DNA of 64,000 bases from Nitratireductor kimnyeongensis. Lineage in GTDB: Bacteria > Pseudomonadota > Alphaproteobacteria > Rhizobiales > Rhizobiaceae. Of this stretch, positions 1 to 8,485 are shown piece after piece (positions within the stretch are counted from its first letter, which is position 1; every line of letters begins with the position of its first letter). Location of the stretch: positions 124,001 to 188,000 of the forward strand of contig NZ_CP078144.1 in NCBI RefSeq assembly GCF_019891395.1, given 5' to 3'. The position numbers and the translations under genes are program-made. The notes under the pieces were generated by a model. It did not search any database and was not told the DNA's origin. It saw only the letters and a list, made by a program, of their open reading frames with translations.

Positions 1-470
1 AGATCCGTGCGACCATGAGAGACGAAAGGAAAATCGTTCTCCATCAGCAGCTTCACGCGCGGATCCTTTGGTTCGGTTCTTGAAAAGACGACCCCGTCGG
101 CCATGCGGTTGCGCAGGATGTATTCGATCGGGTCCAGCGTTGGTGCTTCAGCGAAATGCGGGGTGATTACCAGATGATATTGCGTGTCGCGCAACGCGCG
201 CGTCAGGCCGCTGATCATCGAGGTGCTGAAGCCCAGCAATTCGTCATGCGGATCGAGCACGAAGCTGATCACATTCGTGCGGCCGGTGCGCAGGTGACGC
301 GCGGCCCGGTCCGGCTGATAACCGATCTCATGCGCGACGCGTTGAACACGCTGCCGGGTCTCGAGCGCGATCTGCGGCGCGTCGAGCAATGCGCGCGAAA
401 CGGTGGTGACGGCAAGGCCGGTCAACTCTGCAATTGTACGCAATGTGGGGCGGTCCGATCGGCGCGCCAT
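1..470 (-). CDS. LacI-family transcriptional regulator (3' end outside window)
   Basis: Reverse-strand reading from the ATG at 470 gives MARRSDRPTLRTIAELTG followed by LAVTTVSRAL, the LacI helix-turn-helix (about residues 10-30), then the hinge region and the start of a periplasmic-binding-protein-like effector domain. A GGAGGAG ribosome site lies six bases upstream. The C-terminal part runs off the window, so only about 156 residues are visible. It diverges from the sugar transporter that begins at 720, which makes it the probable local repressor; LacI proteins usually release a palindromic operator on binding the sugar or its phosphate. The effector is not known from sequence. Confidence 0.9.
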   Translation of the reverse strand, partial: MARRSDRPTLRTIAELTGLAVTTVSRALLDAPQIALETRQRVQRVAHEIGYQPDRAARHLRTGRTNVISFVLDPHDELLGFSTSMISGLTRALRDTQYHLVITPHFAEAPTLDPIEYILRNRMADGVVFSRTEPKDPRVKLLMENDFPFVSHGRTD

Positions 471-657
471 GTCATCTCCTCCCGGTTGCCGTTGAACGGC
501 TCTGCATGGCGCCGGATTCGCCAAAAACCGTCATTTCAATCGATATAAATTTACCCTTACAGATAGAGATACCGAAAGACGAGCAAAAATTCCCTTTGGT
601 TTTCAATGTTTTATCTCCTCCCTTCAATCAGGCAAGAATCTGATTGACCTCCATGGG

Positions 658-675
658 ATTTATAACGTTATAAAT
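658..675. promoter_or_regulatory. Putative LacI operator, 18-bp perfect palindrome
   Basis: ATTTATAACGTTATAAAT is a perfect 18-bp palindrome with the central CG typical of LacI-family operators. It lies 45 bases before the binding-protein ATG (720) and between that gene and the divergent lacI-type gene. The position, overlapping or just after the likely promoter, fits repression of the transporter operon. Binding by this regulator is inferred from adjacency. Confidence 0.7.
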
Positions 676-719
676 AGATAGATCGCAAAGGAGCAAGCGA
701 TCCTATTGGGAGGATTATC

Positions 720-1976
720 ATGACCATTCGCAAATTCGCCGCGCTTGCGGCGGGAACAGCCCTTCTTACCCTCGCAGCCGGCAGCAATGCCATGGCCGAA
801 GACAGCGTTGAGGTGTTGCATTGGTGGACGTCCGGCGGTGAGGCTGCCGCGCTCAACGTTCTCAAGGAAGATCTGGAATCCAAGGGCGTCACCTGGCAGG
901 ACATGCCGGTGGCCGGTGGTGGCGGTGAGGCGGCCATGACGGCACTTCGCGCCCGCGTCACGGCAGGCAATGCGCCGACCGCCGTTCAGATGCTCGGCTT
1001 CGACATCGTTGACTGGGCCGAGCAGGACGTCGTTGCCAATCTCAACGATGTCGCCGAGGAAGAAGGCTGGGCCGATGTCGTGCCGGCAGCCCTGCAGAAC
1101 TTCTCCAAATATGACGGCAACTGGATCGCCTCGCCAGTGAATGTGCACTCCACCAACTGGGTGTGGATCAACAAGGCCGCGCTCGATGCCGCTGGCGGCA
1201 AGGCGCCGGAGAGCTGGGAAGAGCTCGTCGCCGTTCTCGACAAGATGAAGGAAAACGGCATCACGCCGCTCGCCCATGGCGGTCAGCCCTGGCAGGACGC
1301 CACGGTGTTCGAGGCGGTCGTTCTCTCGCTCGGCAATGATTTCTACAAGGCCGCGCTGAACGATCTCGACCCCGAGGCGCTCGGCTCCGACAAGATGAAG
1401 GAAGCCTTCGACCGCATGGCGAAGCTGCGCACCTACGTGGACGACAACTTCTCCGGCCGTGACTGGAACCTGGCCTCGGCCATGGTCATCGAGGGCACCG
1501 GCGGCATGCAGATGATGGGCGACTGGGCCAAGGGCGAGTTCCTCAAGGCCGGCAAGAAGCCGGGCGAGGATTTCGTCTGCATCCGCTTCCCCGGAACGCA
1601 GGGCTCCGTGACCTTCAACTCCGACCAGTTCGTCATGTTCCAGGTGGGCGAAGACAAGCAGAAGGCTCAGAAGCTGATGGCTTCCGCTGTCATGAACCCC
1701 GAGTTCCAGTCCGCCTTCAATGTGGTCAAGGGCTCGGTTCCGGCCCGTACTGACGTGCCGAACGACGCGTTCGACGATTGCGGCAAGAAGGGCATGGCCG
1801 ATCTTGCTGAAGCCAATGCGGGCGGTGGCCTGTTCGGCTCCATGGCCCATGGCCACGGCGCACCGGCTGCCGTGAAGAATGCGGTGAACGACGTTGTGAC
1901 CCAGCATTTCAATGGCGAGCTGACGTCCGAAGAGGCCGTCGAAGAGCTTCAGAACGCCGTCGCTGCCGCGCAGTAA
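720..1976 (+). CDS. Sugar ABC transporter substrate-binding protein (CUT1, glucose/mannose type)
   Basis: A 418-residue periplasmic binding protein. The N-terminus [27 protein letters not shown] is a typical Sec signal peptide with a cleavage site after about residue 26. The mature start ([17 protein letters not shown]) and the later GGGGEAAM and NVHSTNWVW segments resemble the glucose/mannose binding proteins GtsA of pseudomonads and their Thermus counterpart. It is the first gene of a four-gene operon with two permeases and an ATPase, all on the same strand. A strong stem-loop follows the stop codon, which would favour more binding protein than membrane subunits. The exact sugar is not shown by sequence; glucose or mannose is inferred from family similarity. 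Confidence 0.9.
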   Translation: MTIRKFAALAAGTALLTLAAGSNAMAEDSVEVLHWWTSGGEAAALNVLKEDLESKGVTWQDMPVAGGGGEAAMTALRARVTAGNAPTAVQMLGFDIVDWAEQDVVANLNDVAEEEGWADVVPAALQNFSKYDGNWIASPVNVHSTNWVWINKAALDAAGGKAPESWEELVAVLDKMKENGITPLAHGGQPWQDATVFEAVVLSLGNDFYKAALNDLDPEALGSDKMKEAFDRMAKLRTYVDDNFSGRDWNLASAMVIEGTGGMQMMGDWAKGEFLKAGKKPGEDFVCIRFPGTQGSVTFNSDQFVMFQVGEDKQKAQKLMASAVMNPEFQSAFNVVKGSVPARTDVPNDAFDDCGKKGMADLAEANAGGGLFGSMAHGHGAPAAVKNAVNDVVTQHFNGELTSEEAVEELQNAVAAAQ

Positions 1977-1989
1977 AAGCGGAGTGAGT

Positions 1990-2016
1990 GCCCGGTTCGG
2001 ACTTTCCGAGCCGGGC
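1990..2016 (+). promoter_or_regulatory. Intercistronic stem-loop after binding-protein gene
   Basis: Arms GCCCGGTTCGGA (1990-2001) and TCCGAGCCGGGC (2005-2016) form a 12-bp stem with one G-U pair and a CTT loop. There is no U-tract after it, so it is more likely an mRNA 3' stabiliser or partial attenuator between the binding protein and the first permease than a full terminator. Confidence 0.6.
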
Positions 2017-2103
2017 TGATCGCTCTGGCGCATCATCGTGATCCCCTCTGCCTATGAGCCGAGGGGAAGCGATGAGCCACACCGTTGAAAACGGAAAATC
2101 AGC

Positions 2104-2982
2104 ATGAACCGGAATCGCCTGCAGGAGATCATCCCGCGCCTGGTGCTCAGTCCGAGCATGGCGCTGATTGTGATCTTCGTCTACGCCTTCATCCTCTACA
2201 CGCTTTACCTGTCCATGACGGATTCGCGCATGCTGCCGTCCTACGGGTTTGTCGGGTTCGAGAATTACGCAAAATTGTGGGATCTGCGCCACTGGTGGCG
2301 CGCGCTCACCAATCTGGCAATCTTCGGTTCACTCTACATCATCATCTGTTCGGTGCTCGGCCTTTTCCTGGCGATCCTGCTCGACCAGAAGATCCGTGGC
2401 GAAGGCTTTCTGCGGCCCATCTATCTCTATCCGATGGCGCTCTCCTTCATCGTCACCGGCACGGCGTGGAAATGGTTTCTTGATCCCGGCATCGGGCTTG
2501 AAAACACCATGCATCAATGGGGATGGACCGGCTTCGAGTTTTCGTGGATCAAGGACCGCACGCTGGCGATCTACACGGTGGTCATCGCCGCCGTCTGGCA
2601 GTCTTCCGGCTTTGTCATGGCCATGTTTCTTGCCGGCCTTCGTGGCGTCGACAGCGAGATCATCAAGGCCGCGCAGATGGATGGCGCCTCCAATGTCACC
2701 ATCTATCGCCGCATCATCATTCCCATGATGCGCCCGGTCTTCCTGTCCGCGTTCGTGGTGCTCGCGCATCTGGCGATCAAGTCCTACGACCTCGTCATCG
2801 CGCTCACCGGCGGTGGGCCCGGACAGGCCACCGAACTGCCGGCCACCTTCATGTATTCCTATACATTCACCCGCAATCAGATGGGCATCGGCGCATCGTC
2901 GGCCATCATCATGCTGGTGATGATCTTCTCGATCATCATTCCCTATCTTTATTCCGAACTGAAGCCGGGGAGGCAAAGATGA
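2104..2982 (+). CDS. Sugar ABC transporter permease (MalF type)
   Basis: A 292-residue inner-membrane permease with about six hydrophobic segments. The cytoplasmic EAA loop that contacts the ATPase is visible as EIIKAAQMDGASNVTIYRRI (about residues 185-204), a standard MalF/UgpA-type sequence. It is the second gene of the sugar operon, 127 bases after the binding-protein gene, and its TGA overlaps the start of the next permease by four bases, so the two membrane subunits are probably made in equal amounts. The ATG at 2104 gives a normal family length. Confidence 0.93.
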   Translation: MNRNRLQEIIPRLVLSPSMALIVIFVYAFILYTLYLSMTDSRMLPSYGFVGFENYAKLWDLRHWWRALTNLAIFGSLYIIICSVLGLFLAILLDQKIRGEGFLRPIYLYPMALSFIVTGTAWKWFLDPGIGLENTMHQWGWTGFEFSWIKDRTLAIYTVVIAAVWQSSGFVMAMFLAGLRGVDSEIIKAAQMDGASNVTIYRRIIIPMMRPVFLSAFVVLAHLAIKSYDLVIALTGGGPGQATELPATFMYSYTFTRNQMGIGASSAIIMLVMIFSIIIPYLYSELKPGRQR

Positions 2983-3857
2983 GCGCCGAGAAAACCGCTG
3001 GCGTCAGCGGCAACAAGCTTGCCCGCGCCCTCCTCTATTCCGTCCTGATCGTCTTTGCGGTCTATTACCTTCTGCCGCTCTACGTGATGCTGGTCAATTC
3101 GGTGAAGCCGCTCGACGAAATCCGCCAGGGCAACATGCTGGCCCTGCCCGATGTCTTCACCTTCGAGCCGTGGGCCAAGGCGTGGTCGAGCGCGCAGGTG
3201 GGCGTACAGCCAACGGGTCTGAAGCCCTATTTCTTCAACTCCATCCTCATGGTGGTGCCGGCGGTGGCCATCTCCACCATTCTGGGCGCGCTCAATGGTT
3301 ACGTGCTCACCAAGTGGCGCTTCCGGGGCGATGACATCGTCTTCGGCCTCATTCTTCTGTCGTGCTTCATCCCGTTTCAGATCGCGCTCATTCCCGCAGC
3401 GCGCATCTTGGGGCTTCTGGGCATTGCCGGCACGACACAGGGGCTGGTCTTGATCCACGTGGTTTATGGCCTCGGCTTCACCACGCTGTTCTTCCGCAAT
3501 TACTATGCGGCCTTCCCCACGGAGCTGATCCGTGCGGCGCAGATTGATGGCGCCGGTTTCTTCCAGATTTTCCGGCGCATACTGCTGCCCTCCTCCGCGC
3601 CCATCATCGTGGTCACGGTCATCTGGCAGTTCACCAATATCTGGAACGACTTCCTGTTCGGTGTCTCCTTCGGCGATTTCGATTCCCAGCCGATGACGGT
3701 TGCGCTCAACAATCTCGTGTCCTCGTCGGGCGGCGTGAAGGAATACAATGTCCATTTCGCCGGCGCGATCCTCGCCGCCCTGCCCACCCTGATCGTCTAC
3801 GTCGTCTCCGGACGCTATTTCGTGCGCGGCCTCATGGCCGGCGCCGTCAAAGGATAA
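2979..3857 (+). CDS. Sugar ABC transporter permease (MalG type)
   Basis: A 292-residue MalG-type permease starting MSAEKTAGVSG. The reading frame is open further upstream, but the ATG at 2979 overlaps the previous stop (ATGA), follows a GGGGAGG ribosome site and gives the usual length. The first membrane segment is ALLYSVLIVFAVYYLLPLY and the EAA loop is LIRAAQIDGAGFFQIFRRIL. The protein ends in GLMAGAVKG, the conserved C-terminus of this family. It pairs with the MalF-type permease encoded just upstream and contacts the ATPase encoded four bases downstream. Confidence 0.93.
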   Translation: MSAEKTAGVSGNKLARALLYSVLIVFAVYYLLPLYVMLVNSVKPLDEIRQGNMLALPDVFTFEPWAKAWSSAQVGVQPTGLKPYFFNSILMVVPAVAISTILGALNGYVLTKWRFRGDDIVFGLILLSCFIPFQIALIPAARILGLLGIAGTTQGLVLIHVVYGLGFTTLFFRNYYAAFPTELIRAAQIDGAGFFQIFRRILLPSSAPIIVVTVIWQFTNIWNDFLFGVSFGDFDSQPMTVALNNLVSSSGGVKEYNVHFAGAILAALPTLIVYVVSGRYFVRGLMAGAVKG

Positions 3858-3861
3858 GCCC

Positions 3862-4977
3862 ATGGCCTTTCTCAAGATCGACAATCTCAGAAAATCCTTC
3901 GGCAAGGTGGATGTCCTGAAGGGCATCGACCTCGAAATCGAAGAGGGCGGGTTCCTGGTGCTCGTCGGCCCGTCCGGCTGCGGCAAGTCGACCCTGCTCA
4001 ACACGATCGCCGGGCTGGAGCCCATCACCAGCGGTTCGATCAGCATCAATGGCAAGGTGGTCAACGATCTGCACCCCTCGCAGCGCGACATCGCCATGGT
4101 GTTCCAGTCCTATGCGCTTTATCCAAACATGACGGTGGCCGAGAATATCGGTTTCGGCATGGAGATCCGCGGCGTCGCCAAATCCGAGCGCGACGCGGCG
4201 ATTGCCAAGGTTGCCGAAACGCTGCAGATCGGTGCGCTGCTCGACCGGAAGCCGAGCCAGCTTTCCGGCGGTCAGCGCCAGCGTGTCGCCATGGGTCGGG
4301 CGCTCGTGCGCGATCCGATGGTGTTCCTGTTCGACGAACCGCTCTCCAATCTCGATGCCAAGCTGCGCGTCGATATGCGCACCGAGATCAAGCGCCTGCA
4401 TCAGCGGATGGGCACCACCATCGTCTACGTCACACATGACCAGATCGAGGCGATGACGCTGGCCACCAAGATCGCGGTTCTGAAGGACGGCGTTCTCCAG
4501 CAGTTCGGCACGCCGGCGGAAATCTACAACCGGCCCAACAATCTCTTCGTGGCCGATTTCATGGGTTCGCCTTCCATGAACCTCATCCCGGCAAAGGTGA
4601 AAGCCGATGGCAGCGATGTCGCCATTATCATGGAGCGTGAGGATGGCGCGCCCCTCACCCTGCCCATGGCGGGAATGAATGGCGCGCTTGCAAGTCGCAA
4701 TGGCAAGGAGGTCGTGTTCGGCATCCGGCCCGAAGCGCTGACCGACCCCGACAGTGCCGACCGCAATGCCAGCCGCATCAGCGAGCTTGATTGCGAGATC
4801 GAGGTGATCGAGCCCGCCGGTTCCGACACATTCGCGGTCACCCGGCTCGGCGGGCGCGAGATCGTCGCCCGCCTGCGCGCCGATGCGCCCATCTCCGCCG
4901 GCCAGACCGCCCGCCTCGCCTTCAATCTCGACAAGGCGGTGCTGTTCGATCCGCAGACGCAAGAGCGGATCGGATAG
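3862..4977 (+). CDS. Sugar ABC transporter ATP-binding protein (MsmK/UgpC type)
   Basis: A 371-residue ATPase. Walker A GPSGCGKST (about residues 38-46), signature LSGGQRQRVAMGRAL, Walker B VFLFDEP and the switch histidine in VTHDQIEAMTL are all present, followed by a C-terminal TOBE-type domain (about residues 235-371). It energises the permease pair encoded immediately upstream. Because the leftward sugar operon starting at 5279 has two permeases but no ATPase, and MsmK/UgpC-type subunits are known to serve several CUT1 porters, this protein may power both. That second role is inference. Confidence 0.94.
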   Translation: MAFLKIDNLRKSFGKVDVLKGIDLEIEEGGFLVLVGPSGCGKSTLLNTIAGLEPITSGSISINGKVVNDLHPSQRDIAMVFQSYALYPNMTVAENIGFGMEIRGVAKSERDAAIAKVAETLQIGALLDRKPSQLSGGQRQRVAMGRALVRDPMVFLFDEPLSNLDAKLRVDMRTEIKRLHQRMGTTIVYVTHDQIEAMTLATKIAVLKDGVLQQFGTPAEIYNRPNNLFVADFMGSPSMNLIPAKVKADGSDVAIIMEREDGAPLTLPMAGMNGALASRNGKEVVFGIRPEALTDPDSADRNASRISELDCEIEVIEPAGSDTFAVTRLGGREIVARLRADAPISAGQTARLAFNLDKAVLFDPQTQERIG

Positions 4978-5060
4978 ATTTGACAGGCCTTGTCGGAAAC
5001 TGGTCTCTTTGACCGTCCTGCAGATAGGCTTTGCAAATCAGGCTGCAGGAGAGAACCGCC

Positions 5061-5276
5061 GTGTCGGAGCAATCAAAAGTAAAAGGCCCCGCTTCCTACT
5101 TCCCGTCTATCGAAAAGACCTATGGGCAGCCAATCGATCATTGGCTGTCCATCATCGATGGAATGGTCGGCAAGAAACATATGGAGATGGTGGCGGAGCT
5201 CAAATCGGAGCATGCCCTCGGCCACGGCCATGCCAATGCGCTTGTCGCCTACCACCGGGTAAAGAGCGGGGCCTGA
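5061..5276 (+). CDS. DUF4287-like small protein
   Basis: A 71-residue soluble protein, MSEQSKVKGPASYF through ALVAYHRVKSGA, with the layout of DUF4287 proteins (segment SYFPSIEKTYGQPIDHWL, then a helical half with GHGHANALV). Function is unknown. The GTG at 5061 is chosen because GCAGGAGAG sits about eight bases upstream; an ATG at 5031 would add ten residues with no good ribosome site. It follows the sugar ATPase by 83 bases and ends two bases before the convergent permease stop. It may be cotranscribed with the sugar operon. Confidence 0.75.
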   Translation: MSEQSKVKGPASYFPSIEKTYGQPIDHWLSIIDGMVGKKHMEMVAELKSEHALGHGHANALVAYHRVKSGA

Positions 5277-5278
5277 CC

Positions 5279-6103
5279 CTACCCCTTCACCGCCCCGGCC
5301 ATCATCGTGCCGCTGATCTTGCGATACATGAAAAGCCCGAGCAGCATGGGCGGCAGGGCGCCCACCATCATCACCGCCGCGGCCACGCCCCATTGAACGC
5401 CGCCACCCGACGCGGCGAAAAAGAACGATGCGCCGACCGTCACCGGAACCGCCTTCGAGGTGGTCAGCATCAGGCCGAACAGGAATTCGTTCCACGCGGT
5501 GATGAAACCGAAGATCATGCTCGTCACAAGGGCCGGCCGGCAGACCGGGCCGACGATCTTGAACAAAATGCCTGTGCGGCTCACCCCGTCGATCATCGCC
5601 GCCTCGTCCAGCTCGAACGGCACGTCCGAAATGGCGTTGACGAGAATGATCAGCACCAGCGGAATGTTGACGATGGTCATCACCAGCCCCAGGCCCAACC
5701 GCGTGTCGAGCAGGCCCATGAACTGGAACATCATGTAGATGGGTATGGCGAAGATGACGAGCGGCACGGCGCGCAGATTCACGATCAGCGGCAGAAGCGT
5801 CTTTTCGCCGAACCGCCCGCGCACGATCGCATAGGCCGCCGGCAGCGCCAGCGCCACGGCCAGAAGCGTGCCCATGGCCGCCACGGCAAAGCTGTTTGCG
5901 AGGTATAGGAAAATATTCAGGCGGTCGGAAACCGTCAGCACGGTCGCGTAGTTTTCCAGCGTCGGCGCGTTGATCCAAAGCCCCGGATTGGTGGAAATCT
6001 CGCGCGCGCTCTTGAACGAGGTCACAAGCGTGACGATCAGCGGAAAGTTCATGGCAAAGGCGGCAAGGGCAAACACGGCCCAGCGGATCGCGTTGAGCAT
6101 CAT
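5279..6103 (-). CDS. Sugar ABC transporter permease (MalG type), nan-type operon
   Basis: A 274-residue MalG-type permease with an N-terminal membrane segment (IRWAVFALAAFAMNFPLIVTLVTSF), an EAA loop ELDEAAMIDGVSRTGILFKIV and the C-terminal GTMMAGAVKG. It is the last gene of the leftward operon nanE-kinase-binding protein-permease-permease. Its ATG overlaps the stop of the preceding permease by four bases (6100-6103), which indicates coupled translation. No ATPase gene follows; the next gene is on the opposite strand. Confidence 0.92.
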   Translation of the reverse strand: MMLNAIRWAVFALAAFAMNFPLIVTLVTSFKSAREISTNPGLWINAPTLENYATVLTVSDRLNIFLYLANSFAVAAMGTLLAVALALPAAYAIVRGRFGEKTLLPLIVNLRAVPLVIFAIPIYMMFQFMGLLDTRLGLGLVMTIVNIPLVLIILVNAISDVPFELDEAAMIDGVSRTGILFKIVGPVCRPALVTSMIFGFITAWNEFLFGLMLTTSKAVPVTVGASFFFAASGGGVQWGVAAAVMMVGALPPMLLGLFMYRKISGTMMAGAVKG

Positions 6104-6966
6104 CGTCTCCTGCGCCTTGCAAGGCGGTTGAGGCCGTAAAGCACGGCAAATGACGCGGCAAACAGGATCACCGACGCCGCCACCGCCTTGCCGATGGCTG
6201 CCTGTTTGAAGAAGGCTTCATAAATGTAGATCGACAGCGACGTGGTGGAGCCCCCTGCCCCGCTTCCCGTCAGCACATAGACATTGTCGAACACGCGGAA
6301 CCCGTCGATGAAGCGGATCAGTAGTGCTGCCGCCAGCGTCGGCAGCATCAGGGGCAGTTCGATGCGCCAGAACCGGGCAAGGCCCATCACGCCGTCAATC
6401 GATGCCGCTTCTCGCAGCTCTTCCGGTATCGCCTGGTAGGCCATGTGAAAAAGCAGAAAGGCGAATGGCGTCCATTGCAGCGTTTCCACCACCGCCAGCG
6501 TCCAGAAGGCGGAGTTCGGTCCGAGAAAGGCCGGGCTGTTGCCGAACCATGCCCAGAGATAATGCGGCACGGGCCCGGCGAACTCGTGCAGCACAAGGCG
6601 ATACATCAGTCCCATCAGCGCCGGCGCCACCATCAGCGGCAGCATCAAAATGGCAATCGGCCAGCTACGGTCCTTGAAAAGCGGCGCGAGGAAAACCGCA
6701 AGCCCCAGCCCGATAAGACATTCGAGAATGGCCGTCAGAAGACCGAAGCGCAGCGAAAACCAGTTGGCCCGCCAGAACCCGCTGTCGGTCAACACGGCGA
6801 CAAAATTGCCAAAACCGGAAATCTCCGGGTTGCGCAGCGTCTCGAAGCTGATGTCGGAGACGGAATAGATCAGGTTCACGATGGCCGGAAAGCCGAGACA
6901 TACCAGCAGAAACACCATCAGCGGCGTCGCAAGCAGCGTCCATTCAAGGCGATGGGTCGTTTCCAT
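6100..6966 (-). CDS. Sugar ABC transporter permease (MalF type), nan-type operon
   Basis: A 288-residue MalF-type permease starting METTHRLEWTLLATPLMVFLLVCLGFPAIVN. The frame is open further upstream, but that stretch falls inside the RIME-like repeat and encodes no membrane protein sequence, so the ATG at 6966 is preferred. The EAA loop is EELREAASIDGVMGLARFWRIELP. It forms the membrane channel with the downstream permease, and both act with the binding protein encoded beyond the repeat at 7140-8471. Confidence 0.9.
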   Translation of the reverse strand: METTHRLEWTLLATPLMVFLLVCLGFPAIVNLIYSVSDISFETLRNPEISGFGNFVAVLTDSGFWRANWFSLRFGLLTAILECLIGLGLAVFLAPLFKDRSWPIAILMLPLMVAPALMGLMYRLVLHEFAGPVPHYLWAWFGNSPAFLGPNSAFWTLAVVETLQWTPFAFLLFHMAYQAIPEELREAASIDGVMGLARFWRIELPLMLPTLAAALLIRFIDGFRVFDNVYVLTGSGAGGSTTSLSIYIYEAFFKQAAIGKAVAASVILFAASFAVLYGLNRLARRRRR

Positions 6967-7010
6967 TGGGCTTCTTGGTCTGGTTTTCAGCTCGGTTCGA
7001 TGGTTGGCGC

Positions 7011-7126
7011 CGCCCCTCATCCGCCTGCCGGCACCTTCTCCCCGCATACGGGGAGAAGGAAGAAGCGGCGACGTCTATGTCCCCTTCTCCCCGCGAGCGG
7101 GGAGAAGGGGAGGATGAGGGGCGAGC
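7011..7126. repeat. RIME-like palindromic mosaic element, copy 1
   Basis: The outer arms CGCCCCTCATCC (7011-7022) and GGATGAGGGGCG (7112-7123) are perfect inverted repeats. Inside are two hairpins: CCTTCTCCCCG/CGGGGAGAAGG (7034-7059, loop CATA) and a 14-bp stem CCCCTTCTCCCCGC/GCGGGGAGAAGGGG (7081-7110). The architecture and the CCGCCTGCCGGCACC linker match the Rhizobium-specific intergenic mosaic elements (RIME). It lies between the binding-protein gene and its permease genes in one operon, so it will be in the transcript and may change mRNA stability. Copy 2 is at 18641-18787. Confidence 0.8.
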
Positions 7127-7139
7127 GCCTGCGTCAGTG

Positions 7140-8471
7140 CTACTTCAGCAAGTCCGCCATGCCCTTCTCGACATTGGCGAGCGCCGTGTCGAGATCCTGC
7201 TGGCCCGACCAGTAACCGGTGAACTCCTTCGCCTGCAATTCGTAGATCGCAAGCGCATTGGCCGAAGCCCCGCCATTCATGACATAGCCATAGGCACCGG
7301 CATATTCACCAAGCTGCACCAGATCGGGCCGCTCGTCTGCAACCGACGAAACCGCATCCGCGGAAAGCGCCGGCGCACCGCCCGCTCGCGCGTAGATCAG
7401 GGCTGCTTCCTCGGTCGAAAGCCACTTCAGAAAGGCATTCGCGCCTTCCTTGTTTTCTGCACTTTTGTTGAGGCCAAGGCCCAGACCATGAATATGCGTG
7501 GCACGCGCTTCAGGGCCGGAAGGCGGCGCAATCGTCGCCGTCACCTCGCCCACGGCGGGAGATTTCTCTGCATTGGTCAGATCGGCTGCCGCCGCATTCC
7601 ACTGGACCATGGCCGCCACCTGGCCCGCCGCATAGGCGGCGTTGGCTTCGGCAAACTCATAGGAAAGGGAATCACGCGGCGTCGCACCAGCATCATAGAG
7701 CTTCTTGTAGAGCTCCAGTCCCTTGCGGAAAGCTTCCGAGTCGACCGTGATCTTGCCATCGGCATCCATCCAGTCGCCGCCATAGGAGCGCGCGGTGGAC
7801 TGCCACACCATGATGTTGAAGAGCAGGTTCTTCATCTGCAGAACCGTGCCATAGCGCGTCGGGCTGTCGGGGTTCACCGCCTTGGTGAAATAGAGCGCGG
7901 TCGCGGCATAATCGTCCCAGGTCCATTCATCCGGGTTCTTCGGCTCCATCGCCGTGCCCAGATGCTCCTCGCTGATGTCCGCATAGCGCGCCTTGGCGTC
8001 GTCGTCGCTCATCAGCGCGTCGATCAGGTCCTTGCGGTAATACATGAAGTGCAGCGAAAGGTCGGTCGGCACGCCATACTGCTTGCCGTCGAACTGCATG
8101 GTCGAAAGCACCGCATCGCCATAAAGCGCCTGCGCTTCATCCGAAAGCTCCACCGGCTCCATGAAGGGCGCGTAGCGGCCGATCGAATAGGTGGCGAGCA
8201 GGTTCAGGTCGAATGCGTCCGAGCCGGCGGCCAGATCCGCCTGCAGCTTGTCCCAGAAGCCATCGCGGTTGAAGAACAGAAGCTCGACCTTGTTCTCCTC
8301 GCTCACATCGTCCTTGGCGTTATAGGCGTCGGCGGCAGCCCGCAGCGCCGTTTCTTCCGGGCCGCCCGGCCAGCCGAGCACGGTCACTTCCGCATTGGCC
8401 GCTCCGGCATAAAGGCCGGCGGCGAAAACGCTGCCCAGAAGGGCGGCGGCAAATCGTGCAACAGGTTTCAT
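7140..8471 (-). CDS. Sugar ABC transporter substrate-binding protein, nan-type operon
   Basis: A 443-residue extracellular binding protein. The signal peptide is MKPVARFAAALLGSVFAAGLYAGAANA. The mature protein begins EVTVLGWPGGPEETALRAA and contains FDGKQYGVPTDLSLHFMYYRKDL, typical of CUT1 binding proteins. Two in-frame ATGs lie six bases apart; the second (8471) is seven bases from the GGGAG ribosome site, whereas the first is only one base away, so 8471 is used. The kinase and NanE epimerase encoded just upstream suggest an N-acetylmannosamine-type ligand; the binding protein itself does not reveal it. Confidence 0.9.
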   Translation of the reverse strand: MKPVARFAAALLGSVFAAGLYAGAANAEVTVLGWPGGPEETALRAAADAYNAKDDVSEENKVELLFFNRDGFWDKLQADLAAGSDAFDLNLLATYSIGRYAPFMEPVELSDEAQALYGDAVLSTMQFDGKQYGVPTDLSLHFMYYRKDLIDALMSDDDAKARYADISEEHLGTAMEPKNPDEWTWDDYAATALYFTKAVNPDSPTRYGTVLQMKNLLFNIMVWQSTARSYGGDWMDADGKITVDSEAFRKGLELYKKLYDAGATPRDSLSYEFAEANAAYAAGQVAAMVQWNAAAADLTNAEKSPAVGEVTATIAPPSGPEARATHIHGLGLGLNKSAENKEGANAFLKWLSTEEAALIYARAGGAPALSADAVSSVADERPDLVQLGEYAGAYGYVMNGGASANALAIYELQAKEFTGYWSGQQDLDTALANVEKGMADLLK

Positions 8472-8485
8472 GGTCATTCTCCCAT

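Noticed and set aside
660..2036. Long open frame (over 400 codons) on the reverse strand opposite the sugar-binding-protein gene
   Set aside because: The forward frame is a clear binding protein with signal peptide; the reverse frame is a high-GC antisense shadow with no recognisable domain.
3847..4962. 371-codon reverse-strand frame opposite the sugar ATPase
   Set aside because: Mirror of the ATPase in another frame, rich in D, H and R with no domain; the forward gene has all Walker and signature motifs.
7011..7126. Possible CRISPR-like repeat cluster
   Set aside because: Palindromic arms and only two internal hairpins, no regular spacers; a second similar copy at 18641 fits a dispersed RIME-like element instead.
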